From the NCBI GenBank assembly GCA_015680685.1, contig MNCI01036173.1, positions 6,549 to 70,548 on the forward strand: 64,000 bases of DNA, given 5' to 3'. This document shows positions 1 to 11,875 of the stretch, piece by piece. The notes beneath the pieces are model-generated. The model was not told the DNA's origin. It saw nothing but the letters and a program-made list of their open reading frames with translations, and made no database searches. This stretch comes from Gnetum montanum. Lineage: Eukaryota; Streptophyta; Gnetopsida; Gnetales; Gnetaceae. How positions within the stretch are numbered: the stretch's first letter is position 1; each line of letters begins with the position of its first letter. A program made the position numbers and the translations under genes.

Positions 1-1580
1 AAATTGCTCTCAAGGCTTTTAAACACAAGCGCTTCTATGGTAGAATTTTAATAGAAATTTCTATCGGGCAACAAGAACAATAAGAGCAATCTAAAAATCC
101 CAAAATTACTTGCCAAGGATGATACTATCTAAACCACTAGCTAAACAATTTAAACAAAACAAAAAAATGAAATGCATAACTCACAGGACCATGACAAAGA
201 GGCTAAAATCTTTATTCTAGCAAGCCATCTTGCAAGCAATCATTCACAATTTCTTTACAAAGCTCTTCTCAAAACCTCGAGTATGTCTCTGAGTAAGAGC
301 CCAAGTGTGATGTATGAGACCTCCCAAAAGTCTTCTAAGTGATGTATGAAACCCCAATTATTTCCTCCAAAAGTCCTTATAAAAAATGAGATNACCCTGT
401 AAATCGTGTAGAGGCTCAATCACAGTTCCAGGACAACGGTCTTTCTCTCATTTTTGCACAAAACCTGTAAGAACCGACACATGTTTGAATCAAGATTCAA
501 AATGCAACATCATCCCAAACCGTAGATTCAAACTGCCACCGCACAATAAGGCCCTGCAAAACCGTAACTGACGATCACTGCGAGAGAAGGCTCTGCAACT
601 GCATCTGGCTCTGTCGTCGCGTGCTGGAGAAGAAGGGTTTTCTTGAAGAACAACGCGCTGAGCATACTGTCCCAAACAAAGGGTTTTGATTGTCAGAGAT
701 TTTTTTGTTTTGCCGCCAAAATGGCTTTAGGGCTTCCTGCATTTCTTGTTTTTGTTTGTCTTCGCCATTGTCATTGATTACAGGACCAAGGATGAATGTG
801 TTGTGAATCTGCAGCCGCTAAAACCACAGGAACCTTTAGAGCCTTTGCTGCCCGCGCAACTGAAACTGCTACGGCCTGCGACAAAAATAGAATCGGGGCC
901 CGAACAAAACGGGACGTCTTTCTTCATGTATTGTATACAGAGGGTTTTTATTTTTTTCTTTGTTATTTAATCCCTACGTTCTACCCTCCATTGGCCTCAG
1001 TTATGTCTGATTTTCTCCACGCGATTGCTGCTTGAAACCCCTATTAAAACGGCTCATCGGTGCAAGAAGGACCTCCCACACGCTTCACAAACTTAGGTTT
1101 GGTGTTTGACGAGTCGGCAACATAGCTCCGACTGGTACGTGGACGTAGTTCAGAACCAGCAAGCCAAAGGAAACACCCCAATACCACGGCATTCAGCTCC
1201 GTTTTTTTTTTATTTCATTTTTTCCAGCAACGTTAACAATGGATCTCGGGTCATACGTGAATTTGGGTTTTCTACAATACAGAAACCTTTACACCCTTTG
1301 ATAATTACAAATTCAAAACCAGTTGGACTCTTTAGCCAATTTTTGATAATCCACTACCCACGGTGTTGTTTATTTTGCCAATATTAATCAGGTAGTATGC
1401 TTTCTTGTGGTAAATAATCCTTCTCTTTTTTATTCCAACCTTCACTCAAGAAAGTATCTTGGTACTTTAATTTACTTTCCAAGAAGGCTTAAATCATCAA
1501 CATTATTTACCAAGCTTTCTTCTCCAAGAATACCCATTACTCACAATACTAAACTGCAAATTTACAACCAGGGATTTTGC
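1..1580. other. Unassigned stretch left of element P
   Basis: I see no recognisable protein domain, LTR end, tRNA or repeat array here. Short open frames exist but none resembles the retroelement proteins elsewhere in the window. The part around 480-900 is somewhat richer in G+C and CpG than its surroundings. A single N lies at 393 without flanking duplication. The right border is where homology to the protease-proximal region of element P fades, near 1,580-1,600. It could be diverged P sequence, another element, or host DNA in which P ended. Confidence 0.4.
393..393. other. Single-base gap (N)
   Basis: One undetermined base in AT-rich sequence. Unlike the Ns at 6,042, 17,039 and 31,175, it has no direct duplication on its two sides. 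Confidence 0.9.
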
Positions 1581-2315
1581 TCATATTTTGAACAAAATAT
1601 TCCAACTGCTCCATGTAATGGCCAAATGTGCCAACACTTTGGCTATAGAAGAAAGCATGATGGCATGGATTACTTTCTTCTCTGCTGACATGTTTTCGTC
1701 AACTAGTATGGATGTTAACATGCAAACCATGGCTTCACGATGTGCAATGGAAGTCATTACCAAGTCATACAAGCTCAATGTTGTATTTTTCTATTTGAGA
1801 GCCTATTTAACTTGGGTGAGGGCATTGAACAGGTCTTGCCCATCATCTTGCCTGTTACCCTTTTCCTCCTATATTCATCCTAGGAGACAGATCTCCCAAG
1901 GAGGGGGAACTTCAGGTTGAGGATTTTACTTTCTTGGACAGGGCGGTGGTGATTGCTTCTGTGCATCACTATTAGTTGTTGATGATGAGGGGATCGCAAG
2001 CACCGAGGACAAGGGGGTAGGCTTGGGAGGACTTGAAGCGGTGCGTTCCTTGGCCATCTTTTCTGCTGAATGCTCTTCCCATTTTTTTGAACCGGGGAGG
2101 GGGGGCTATTTTAGATGATTGGCTCTATGTAATGGGGGCAGCTCAATATTTTGGCACCCTAATGACAAACGGTGCCTGTGGTGTTGGCTCGAGCAGCGAT
2201 GTGGGTTTGAGCATGAAAGGTGTAGGGGCGAATGTTTGAGAAGGAACTTTAAGGATGAATGGTTGTGGTAGCATGCTTTTTGCTATTGTTGGTGTTGCCA
2301 CACTATGTTGAGGCA
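1581..2315 (-). pseudogene. Element P: gag-protease linker and start of protease region (distal half)
   Basis: Continuation of the gag-protease frame of element P, whose proximal half lies at 37,692-40,013. Reading leftwards on the minus strand it shows a proline-rich linker with the family's repeated PFVIRVP-type motif (about 2,190-2,310), then a segment with EICLLG and EEKGNR, then the block YDLVMTSIAHREAM (near 1,770). Matching blocks occur in elements B (5,320-5,560) and M (near 23,790). The frame joins that of the other half once element B and one target duplication are removed. There are several stops, and the aspartic protease active site is not reached before homology ends. Confidence 0.75.
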
Positions 2316-2320
2316 CATGC
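2316..2320. repeat. Target-site duplication of element B, left copy (CATGC)
   Basis: CATGC directly precedes the LTR start TGAAACACCC. The same five bases follow the 3' LTR at 37,687. Five bases is the normal Ty3/gypsy duplication length. The pair defines B as one insertion of about 35.4 kb, including the element nested inside it. Confidence 0.9.
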
Positions 2321-2695
2321 TGAAACACCCTAAATTTTCGAGGCATCCTTGCTTCATCGGGCCTTCGCAATTCAGGAAGCATCATGGCAGTCCATCAGGA
2401 GATGGATGCTCTGAGTTTTAGGCTAATCAGTTTGGTAAATTTTCTAGCTGGGTAATTCGTCCAGCTGACAACCTACTCAAGAATGATGCAGAGAGTTTTC
2501 AGCAGTGCTTAAGATGCACAAAATAGTTTGACAAGTTTTCTAGTCAAAGAGTCTACTACGCTATGCTATGTTGTGTAGCATAGCAAGCTTCGGGAGATAG
2601 TCATTCAAACAATTGACTTTAGATTGTTGCAAGGCAAGATGCTATGCTACGCAGCATAGCATAGTGTAGCGAGAGTAAGACAGTAAGGCTCAACT
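2321..2695 (+). repeat. Element B 5' LTR fragment
   Basis: Begins TGAAACACCCTAAATTTTCG and matches the first 375 bp or so of the 3' LTR at 36,011 nearly base for base. It includes two clusters of GCTACGC/GCATAGC palindromes (2,557-2,590 and 2,638-2,672). Homology stops near 2,695, where gag-like sequence begins. The LTR promoter, the LTR end and the primer-binding site have therefore been deleted. Confidence 0.88.
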
Positions 2696-2696
2696 A

Positions 2697-4948
2697 AGGA
2701 CCTGAGGGCATGGCCCAGTAGCATGAACACTATAACTTCCTCTGTGCAAAGGTGTAGGAAAATCTAACTTTGGATGTGCATGAACTCAAAGACAAATGTA
2801 GCTTCAAGTTCACTTACTACGATGGGAAGGAATTTTTTCCCACTTCTGGCACTTCCATACCTTTGACACAAAAAAATCAATGGCTTCTAGACCAGCTGAT
2901 CCAACTGGCTAAACTTAGGGAGTAGCAGGACACGGTGTCTAACCATGAAGAGACCTTCCAAGATGGACAGGAGGAACTCGATTCCCAATCCAACAGGGGA
3001 GGTCAAACCAACCTCGTTACCGTCTCTCCTACCCAGTCCTTCTAGACCAACCTGTTGTCTGTCACTGCTCCCTTCGTGATCACGCCTATGCTTGTGTAGC
3101 CTACAATTACATCTGCAATGGGTAGCCATGTCAACTCCTTGGCGTATCAACGTCCTTATTCCCCTGTTTCATTTGCAGTCATCTATTCCTCCACAAACCA
3201 TTCATCAATCCATTCCTGTAGCACATCACACACTAATCATGGCTACCCTACCACATGTTCACATCGTACCTACTTCATAGTCGCAAGCAACATCCGCTTC
3301 CATTCACGCATTTACACCTATCCCACCATCAGTGGTAGGCCCAGGCCTGTCCATGTGGTGGACCCCATTCACTGTTCCCCCTACTACGTTACCATCACAG
3401 ATGTCTCACATCCCCCACCATACCTACCAAATCTCATAAATGATACAACCCAGTGTGGGGCTATGGTCTGTCCCGCTGGCTACGCAAACGCAAATAGTCT
3501 ATCTTGCAGCCCAACCCATGGTTGCCACCCTAAAAACATCACCTGCTGGGTGGTGGATGATGTAGGCAGCACCATCCATGGGGGCCACCCCAACAGTACC
3601 ATCAGTGGGTCATGCTGCTACCCCCACCACTCCACAAATGGGAGCTACCTCGACAATTCCCCAACTGTCCACATCGTCCCAGGGTCTAGACCAAGCGTTC
3701 CAGCTCATCCAGACCCAAACTGAAGAGATAAAATGCCTTAAGGCTATTGGGTCTGACACAGTACAAGTCATGAACTTTTACCAGGATGACCCCATCAGCC
3801 TTGCCATCCCTGCACTAATGCTGTCCCCAGGGATGTCCCTCCCACACTTCACAAAATACAATGGGGAGGGAGATCCCAATGCACATCTTGTTACCTTTAG
3901 GTCTAAATCCCTTCTGTTGCAACAATGGCTGCACACGATTATTCGTGTCTTTGCTATGTCCCTAGCTGGGAAAGCTTTGGATTGGTACCACGCGCTACCA
4001 CACTCATCTATTTCAACTCTAGAGGAGCTTCTGACCTAGTTTGTGATGCGCTTCAAGTATAACTTGAAGCTAGAAATCATGCTGGATCAGTTGATGAGTG
4101 TGAAGTAGGATCCTCTGGAGCTAGTCCAAAAGTTCATCCAGCATTGGAGTGCAACCCTTAATGAAATCGGCAAGCCCATCGTGGAGGCCCACTTGTTGGT
4201 CATTTTTAAGGGTGCAATGAATGACTTCATCAAGTCTAAACTGTACTACCTTGCTCATCACACTCTTAGCTAGGCCTTCGCTCAGACTAAGAGCATACCA
4301 AACATGGCCGAGACCAGCAAAGACCCGACCTATGTTGCTTACAAGAACACCTTCACAAATAAGGACAAGGGTAAGGCCCCAACAGCCACAATGGCTGCTA
4401 TCGCGACCAAGGCCAAGCCCAAACCTAATAACAATGGTAACAAGAACCACAAGAAATCGGCCACACCTGCAGCTAATCCTATGCCCAAGCAAGACCACGC
4501 ACTACAACCTGCCATACCCATGCCTGAGACATCTGCACAACCCAAACCAAACTTTGAGTGTAAATATCACTCAAAGTATACCCTGCTTCCTTTCAAGCCT
4601 TCAAAGCTTTTGAAGCAACTACTGGTAGTGGGGCACATCCAACACAAGCAGATGTTAGAGGAGGGAGTTAAGAAACATCAATGGTATTGCGAGCTCCTCA
4701 GGAACCCCTCCTTGGCCTTGCCCAATGAGCCTCCAATTCCTATGGGTTTCAGGCTGGATAGGTTTTGTGACTACCACCAGCAGTGTGGTCACAACAATGA
4801 TTATTGTCTGGCATTGAAGGATGATATCCAAAGGATGATTGATCAAGGAAACCTGGTGTTGGATGAAAGCAACCTAGTACATCCTGAGAATCAATCTCTA
4901 CATGTCTACATGGACCCCCCCCCCCCCCCCACCAACACCANTGAGTAG
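2697..4948 (+). pseudogene. gag: Element B gag
   Basis: Capsid/nucleocapsid polyprotein remnant. The N-terminal part (about 2,780-2,920) matches the gag starts of P and M. A proline- and threonine-rich stretch follows (3,120-3,720), then the retrotransposon gag core: KYNGEGDPNAHLVTFR near 3,860, LAGKALDWYHALP near 3,970, and after a TAG near 4,037 further blocks to about 4,290. A lysine/asparagine-rich stretch leads to a zinc-knuckle-like motif at 4,765-4,830 (CDYHQQCGHNNDYC), the CX2H...GHX4C form common in plant Tat elements. Several stops and frame changes, and a C-homopolymer with an N at 4,941, break the frame. The first codon is not identifiable because the 5' junction is a deletion. 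Confidence 0.85.
4941..4941. other. Single-base gap (N) beside a C-homopolymer
   Basis: An N follows a run of 16 or so C residues within B's gag-protease linker. No flanking duplication is visible. Poly-C runs next to Ns here and at 35,821 suggest sequencing or assembly difficulty, so the local frame should not be trusted. Confidence 0.8.
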
Positions 4949-6250
4949 CTGATCAAAGCTTGCAGCAGCCATTTGTTCTGAGAGTCCATCCCTGGGCATC
5001 CACCCCCATGCCATCCATTAGTGGGACCATGCCACCCCGCCCGTTAACACCGTTAGCCCCGTTTGTCATCAGGGGGTCAACTCCTTTAATAGTCCCCATC
5101 CTGCGTAAGATAGCTGAACAACCTTCTCATCCTAAAAAATGAGAAGTGCTTTCTACAGGCAAGACATTGAAGAGAAGTACCACCCCAGGTATTTCCAAGC
5201 TACATCTTCACCCCCTGCATCTATGCTCTTGTCACCAAAGAGGAACGTTGCTACAACCACACAATCTGTGCCACCCCACCAAAAAGGGTCTAAACCCAGA
5301 TCTGCAACCACCCCTCCTCGAGAAATTTATCTTTTGGAATGGATAGAAGAGGAGAAAGGCAGTAAATAGGGGTTGGCCAAGACCTTCTAGATGCCCTCAC
5401 TCAGGTCAGACAAGCTCTAAAATAAAATAATACTACACTGAGCTTGTACGACCTAATCATGATGTCTGCCCCACACCATGAGGCTCTGATCTACATATTG
5501 ATGGTGATTTCGGTCGATGAGGACATGCCAGTGGAACAGGAAGCAATAAATTCGATCATGCTTCCCTCCACACCTGCAAAACCATATCTATCCCAACTGA
5601 CTTTCAGCAATGACTCCATTAGGGAGAACCCAGAAAGGGGTCATGTGACTATAGCACCCTTATTCATCATAATTCGAGTTGGTCAACACCAAATCTGAAG
5701 GGTACACATTGATGATGGGGCTGCCACAAATGTCATCCCCTTCCCTATTATGGACAAGCTAGGTTTGGTTGACTAGATCAAACCCACAACAACATCGTTC
5801 TTGAAGTCATTCAATGGGGATGGGTCGTGGTGAAGGGCATGGTCCACATAGACTTCGTGGTAGGGGATCAGTTCCCCACGAACGCAACATTCATCATGGT
5901 CGAGGAGATGCCCAAGTTTAACCTAATCTTAGAGAGATCATGGTTAGCATAACTTAGGGCTGTCTCTTCACCCATTCATCAAGAGATCCATCTATCCTAC
6001 GCAGGCAGGGAGGTGGTGATCCATGGTGACGAGGTAGCGGCNCGCAGGCAGGGAGGTGGTGATCCATGGTGACGAGGTAGCGGCATAAGCTATCAATAAT
6101 GTAGACATGGAGCAAGGCTCAGAGGTTGTAACCTCTAAGAATGAAGTGCCTACTTATGCACATACTAACCATCCAACAGGGGAATCAGCTTAGCAAGCCA
6201 GTTTCCAAAACGAAAGTGCGTGGGCTGAGTTTCCCTTCTAAGTAGGGGGC
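4949..6250 (+). pseudogene. Element B linker and aspartic protease
   Basis: Starts with the linker (PFVLRV and PFVIRG motifs at 4,970-5,080). A block shared with P and M, beginning YDLIMMS, starts near 5,444. The retropepsin-type active site is VHIDDGAATNVIP with the DDG triplet at 5,711-5,719; the usual D-S/T-G is DDG in this family, as in M. After the active site there are frameshifts and stops, then a block SSPIHQEIHLSYAGREVVIHG near 5,965-6,030 that ends the domain in M too. A 42-bp duplication around the N at 6,042 is probably an assembly artefact. Confidence 0.82.
6000..6084. other. Single N flanked by 42-bp direct duplication (assembly artefact)
   Basis: Bases 6,000-6,041 are repeated exactly at 6,043-6,084 around one N. 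Two other sites (17,039 and 31,175) have the same structure with nearly the same duplicated length. The likely origin is two contig ends that overlapped by about 42 bases and were joined with a placeholder N. Confidence 0.85.
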
Positions 6251-6457
6251 AATGATGTGGATGAAGGCCCTGGCAAAGCGCATCGGCCTTACGTCCCGCT
6301 CAACCCATGATGGATCAAGAAGCAGCTATGCATAGTGTAGTGACCCCATTGCTTCCTACCTAGTTACCATCCCTTGTACATTCACCACCTTTTTTCTTTG
6401 CACCCGCGTTGGTTACCAATTAGCCGTGCTCCAAATTGTTAACGTATCATCTCTTTA

Positions 6458-6671
6458 GCATGCAACGGTCCAAAATGGCCTAAAATTATGCCTCCCCATG
6501 TCCCAAAATGACCTAAAAATATGCTCCCCAATAGCCTGAAATGGCTTAAAACTATGCTACACTATAGCCCAAAATGACCTAAAACTAGCAGTGGCCCGCA
6601 ATGGCCTAAAACTAGCAGGGGCCCAAAATGGCCTAAAACTAGTAGGGGCTCGTAATGACCTAAAACTAGCA
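6458..6671 (+). repeat. Short-unit array downstream of B protease
   Basis: About seven diverged units of 25-40 bp with the core CCCAAAATGACCTAAAACTAGC (for example near 6,540-6,660). It lies between the end of the protease frame and the 3' end of the antisense gene. The TAAAACTAG core relates it to the arrays at 30,083 and 34,190 in the same element. Confidence 0.8.
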
Positions 6672-6868
6672 CATAAAAGCATGAAAATTTTACATAATAC
6701 TTAGCACGAAGAAAATGCATAAATTAGCATAGAATTGATTTCTTTTCTAGAATTTTCCTCTTTATTCAAAACTTTTATCTTTTAGATAATGTTTGCAAAA
6801 ATTCAAAATTTCAAAAAAATTCTATGCTATCATGGGTTGTCTCTACCTGCTTTATCTTCATCATTCAC

Positions 6869-9800
6869 TTATGCATCACCCCCTTCTTCATTTCCTTCCA
6901 TTGCATCATCCCCCGCTGCCTCTTCATTCCTGCCCTCTATGGGCCTTGCGCCCTCATCTGGAACCTACATTGTAGGAATGAAGTAGTTAACTATGGCAAC
7001 ACACGCAAGCTACAACAAAGCATAAGAATTAATACAATAGAAAGTGACTGACCTAAAAATGACCTGCATCCATCTCGAAGGGTATCTAGTCTAAACCTAG
7101 CCCAAGGTGATGCCAGACCTCCTCTGCTGTGATATCCACCCAACGCCTATTGCTTGGTTCAACATTTGCAGTAGCTTTCTCCTTTTCGACGATCATCCAT
7201 CTCAATGGTCCCAGAGAAAAGGAGGTGGTTGCGATCTCTCCTATGGGAAGGTTCACTTCCCGTTCAAGAGATTTCGTAAACTTTACCTACTCTTTGAACT
7301 TTTCATAAGCCTCAGAAATGCCAATGGCATCTACAAATGCCTTATAGGTAAACACCTCCACAGAGGTGTCCCTATAGAGTTTACAATAGGAGGTGCATTC
7401 TAGTTTATACATATGTTTATGGTTCTTCTGGTACTACCCCCATTCATAAACTCTGGTGCTAAAAGCTTTCCAATCCTAACTCTTCTAAGCCAACAAGTCC
7501 ATTTGCATCCACTATTCTATTATTTCACGGGTGGCTTCATTGTTCTGACGCATGACTGTCCAAAATCTGGCATAATCAATCACAGTTGTGTGCCAGTCCT
7601 CATTATTAGTATCACAGGCTATGAGGAATTTGTTCCTCAATTTGAGATCTTCCACCTCGGTGCTCAGGTCGACCTTCTCTTTCTCAACTTTTTGGACCCA
7701 TTTCCATAGGTCTTTATTGACGCGCTTGTACTCCCACAAGGAGCAAGTCGAGTGCAAAGCACACTTGCTGACCTCATCATATGCACGATGAGGCACCTCG
7801 GTCACTTCAGGCAAGAATGTAGGCATGGCACCAACTTTCAAAGGCCATGTCAGGTCCCATTTAAGTCGAGAGGCTACCACAAGATAAAAAGCACATCAGT
7901 CGCATAAGTGTAGTGAGGTTAATGAATTTGAGAACTCTAGTGTAGCAACATGAAAGCACTCAGCACTACTTACCCATTTCAGGGTCGATCTACTGAAGAC
8001 GGTCGATCATGTCATCGCTGACCCCCTACATAAACGTAAACTTATTAGGGATCTCAGCCCATGGTTCCACACGAATCAGAGAGGATCCTGCAATATTAAC
8101 AGTGGTTTTTTTCATACAATTAAATGTGTCAGCAATGATCGTAATGGACTATGACAAAGCAGATATGTCGTTAAATTCACCAACGTCTAATTGTAGTTCC
8201 CCTTCCTGCTAATGCAAAACTATGGTGGCAACCTTAGTAGAAGTCCCTTCTGGATCGATGCGGGCTTCTCCTTTATTTACTAGCGCTTTTCCTTTTGAGG
8301 CATCAGCATCCTCTTTATTCATGGGAGACTCCTCTTTGTCTCCAAAAATGTCCTCCTCGTTCATAGGAGGACTCTGCCTAATAACAAGAGCACCTGCCTC
8401 AACGGCAGGAGCTCCTTCCCTCTTGACTGAGGCCCTTTCTTCTGAGACCGAGGCCTCCATGTCTTTATTCGTTACCCCCATCTTGGGGGCCAACACTTCT
8501 TCGTCGCCTTCTTCTTCTTCCTCTAGTAGCCAAAAAACATGTTTGCATTAGCTCAAAATAGGTTAGCTTAAACTAGGTGCTATGTTGTCTAGCATAGCAC
8601 AACATAGTAGGCATTAAAAAAGTAGGCAAAGAAATAAGCATTAAACAAAAGTATTTACCAATGGGGGGTTTCTTCCTCTATAGTTTAAACCATAGTCTCC
8701 ACCCCTTCTCTTTCTCTATGCGAAGGGTTTCCTCAGTTGAGGCAAGCCTCTTTTGCTGCAACTTGGTGTCCACCGTCTCAACAACGAGATGTTTCCCCTA
8801 TGATATGCTACTGGTGGTAGTAGGGGATGCCTCTTCTACATTGTCTTGGCCATGAAAGTTGTGGGCCACTCGATCCTTAGTCATCACAGAGAACGACTCC
8901 CCAATTATTTCTGGGGGATCTTGGGCTAGGGTGGTCTAGAGGATCTGGCAAATCCATGGTTTGGAAATTTGGTTACGATTCCATAATACCTTGGCCCCTT
9001 TCTTGTGGGCCACCAGAAACTCTGCGAAACGCTACAAACAGGCTATGTAAAAGGCATAATGTATGTTGGAATGGGACTTCGACTTCTTATGGAGCCCCAA
9101 GATTTCAGCCTACAAGCCTTTACATAGACACCTGGTCTAGTTGTAGCTAGCCCCCTCTTCCATGACCTCACACATTACCCAGGCCTGCTCAATCCCAAGG
9201 ACCTTTCCTTGGGAAAGTAGCTAGGGGAATGCGTGAGAACGGAAGAAGGGGTAAACTTCTTTGGCAGGTCCCACCCTGACCTTCTCCATAGGAATCCCCT
9301 TCCACTCTTTAGCAACCCCTATCCACTCCACAATGTCATCCTTCTAAAGGTTTAACTCCTTCTTGGACTTTGACCCTATGAGGATGCCATTGGCAGGGAC
9401 ACCGAAAAGGTCCATGAATAGCTGGTCATTGATTTCAATGACCACCCGCACACCGTGTATGCATGTGTGGAAGCAGTCCATCTTGTCAAAAAAGGAGTCA
9501 ACCAGGGAGAGCATCTCAGTGGCAGGAACGCTTGGGTTCGGGGTCAGGAACAAATACATAAGCCCAGCATTTTGGAGATTCTTGACCAGGGATTCTGAGG
9601 CCTTGCTATATATCCAACACTGGCTCACATCTACTTCTCCGTACTTGAAGTAGATGTTTGCCTCCTAGTTCCCAATAGTTATCATCATGACCTCCTGGGA
9701 CTTCTTCACCCCTACAACAGTTTGCATAGAAACGATTAGCATTAAAACACAAAAAATACAAAAAAATGGCAAAAAAAACTTCAGCATGCTATACCTACTA

Positions 9801-10205
9801 CTTAGCTTACCAGGTTTATATGGCAACGGGAATTGTGGAAGAGGGACCAAAACGTCTTCCATGGGGATCAGCTTGAAGGGTGTCCATCCCTCATCCAACC
9901 AACCAAACTCCTTACATCTACTATAGAGATTGGGATATTGGTTTGGATAGGTGTGGTATTCACCCCCGCATTGACCTATTACACCTGCACAGATATTCTC
10001 AGCAGAAGAGAATTCCCGCAGGGCCATGTCAGCTATGACCAACGCATTTGTATCGCCATGAAGCCCTTTCACGTTGATATAAAACCTGGTAACAAAAACA
10101 TAGCGTTAACATTTGGCTAGCATAGCAAACATTGCACAATGCAATGGAACATGGCTACAAAACTCACACGCTAGCATGGTAGATGGTGCCTGGTGGTTTT
10201 GGAAG
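6869..10205 (-). pseudogene. Antisense spliced gene of element B, exons 2(end)-8
   Basis: Distal part of the antisense gene whose start is at 29,721; element M separates the two. Predicted exons by GT-AG sites and homology to the M copy: end of exon 2 to about 10,160; exon 3 10,085-9,811; exon 4 9,711-8,659; exon 5 8,522 to about 8,233; exon 6 8,087-7,974; exon 7 7,873 to about 7,070; exon 8 6,964-6,869 (stop TAA). Exon 4 is nearly as long as in M (1,053 and 1,047 nt). It carries a Transposase_32-like segment (TEMLSLVDSFFDKM, then HGVRVVIEINDQLFMDLFGVP) and later KPWICQIL. Exons 5 and 8 encode acidic stretches. Several stops interrupt the frame (for example after ITIGN and KKELNL in exon 4), so it is decayed. 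The exon 5 and 7 donor sites are uncertain. Function is unknown; the domain match is from memory of the family pattern. Confidence 0.8.
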
Positions 10206-11858
10206 TGTACTATCCGAAATCATCGACGTAAGGCTGGAGGAAAACGAACACCAAAAGATCTTCGGAGAGATACAGACAACCCTGCCTTCATGTGAGGGTA
10301 AGCTAGAAAAACAAAGGTAGAGTGCCTTGGATGGTCTACACGCAGATCAACCAAGGACATCCCCAGGCGTACGCTATTGCCTGCTCTGCGGTTATTGTCA
10401 CGAAACATAAAGTAGGGAACGTAATGTAACAAAACGTAACGAAACGTAATGTAACGAAACGTAATTGTGCAATATAATGCGTAAACGTAAACAGAATGTA
10501 TGCAGAAACATGCAATGAAATGGAACAATGCAAACAATAAATCAAAACAACATAATGGCTGGCAAATAATGAACAAGGTTGTATTAATCAACAAGATGTG
10601 CACCGGTCAAAACGTAGTTGCATTGCAAGTCGAACGTTAAGCTCTGATGCAAGGTGTTTATAGGTGCTAGGAATCACATGCGCCTGGGCTCAGGATTGCT
10701 CGTTTTCTTGCTTCAAATTTGCCAACCTCATTTATGTCCATGAATAGGGTATTTATGCATTTTTCTAGGCCTGGGAGTAGGAATGAATGAGATAGATTGC
10801 TGCGAGATGAGAGAAAAATAGATCATGTGACAGGTGTACGTGGGCAACTACATTCTAGACTAGGTGCACTGTATCTTACAACGCAAGCTAGCTTACACCC
10901 ATGGAAGTAACATAAGCACTTGACAAGCTCACAAATGGTGAAGATTTCAATGAAAATTTACAATGAACTTGTAATTAAAATTTGACTCCAACTCCCTTGG
11001 AACTTCATGATCTCTTGGATCGACTACTGCATGACATTTATTTCAAATGTTTTTTTTTCACCAAGGCCATCAGCATGAGTTAATCTTGCCCCGGCGTGTC
11101 TTTGGCATGTGTTTGAGAGGTTTTAGGCCACTTTTGGTAGCTCACGCTGTCAACATAACCTCAGCATGACTTGGGCGTGAGCTGGGTGTGAGCTGGGCAT
11201 GAGCTATTAAGAATGGTTCATTTCGCACCAAATCTTGATTTTCAAGGCCTTTCCTTCAAGAGTAACTACTGCCTACCTTTGGGGGCCACCTGGATGTGGA
11301 TTTTGAGCCTGTTTGTGCTTGATTTGAGCCATTTTGGTAACTCACGTTGGGCTCACGCTGTCAGCGTGACTCCAGCATGACCTGGGCGTGACCTAGGCAT
11401 GACCAAGGCGTAACCAAGACAAAATGTCATGTTTCACCCCAAAAATTTGATTTTCTTGGAGCCTATTAACAAGTAGAACTATTGCCTATCTTTAGGAGCT
11501 GAGTTGATGCTAAAATTGTGCTTGGGACTGCTTGTTTAGACCCTAGCGTGACCTGGGCGTGACTTGGGCGTAAGCAATGGAAACAGTGTATTTTCGAGCC
11601 TGAAATCAGGATTCATAGGGTTGGGAACTTGGGGTAACCATTAGTGGACCTTTAGGAATACTTGTACCTTCAAAATCAGGCTATTTTAACATTTTTTGAG
11701 GTTATTTTGAGTTACTCTCACTGGGGGTAAGCTAGCTTTATAGCATGAGCGAGCTGGCTGGAGTTCCATGCCGTAGTGAAGAGTTTTCTTCTCAAGACTC
11801 GAGAGGCTCTAAATTGTTCTTATTTCAAAGTGTTGAGCTAAAATTTTGTGGTGTTTCA
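10206..11858 (-). repeat. Element M 3' LTR
   Basis: Read on the minus strand it starts TGAAACACC at 11,858 and ends GATAGTACA at 10,206, giving 1,653 bp with TG...CA ends. It matches 27,447-28,874 over about 1.42 kb. It contains many GCGTGAC/GCRTGAGC words (11,080-11,580), a run of GTAACGAAAC-type units (10,410-10,475) and a degenerate ATAAATACC box near 10,750. Confidence 0.9.
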
Positions 11859-11875
11859 TTGGCCCCTCTTTGTTG
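11859..11875 (-). other. Polypurine tract of element M
   Basis: On the minus strand CAACAAAGAGGGGCCAA immediately precedes the LTR start TGAAACACC. It is the plus-strand priming site. The same AAAGAGGG(G/A)CCA tract occurs before the 3' LTRs of B and C. Confidence 0.85.

Noticed and set aside
3118-3723. 201-codon open frame as a separate gene
   Set aside because: It covers B's proline/threonine-rich gag section; P has a similar stretch at 39,122-39,538 inside gag. I treat it as part of gag or its alternate frame.
10220-10603. 127-codon minus-strand frame in M's LTR, similar in both LTRs
   Set aside because: The similarity is due to LTR duplication; the product is low-complexity, derived from GTAACG repeats.
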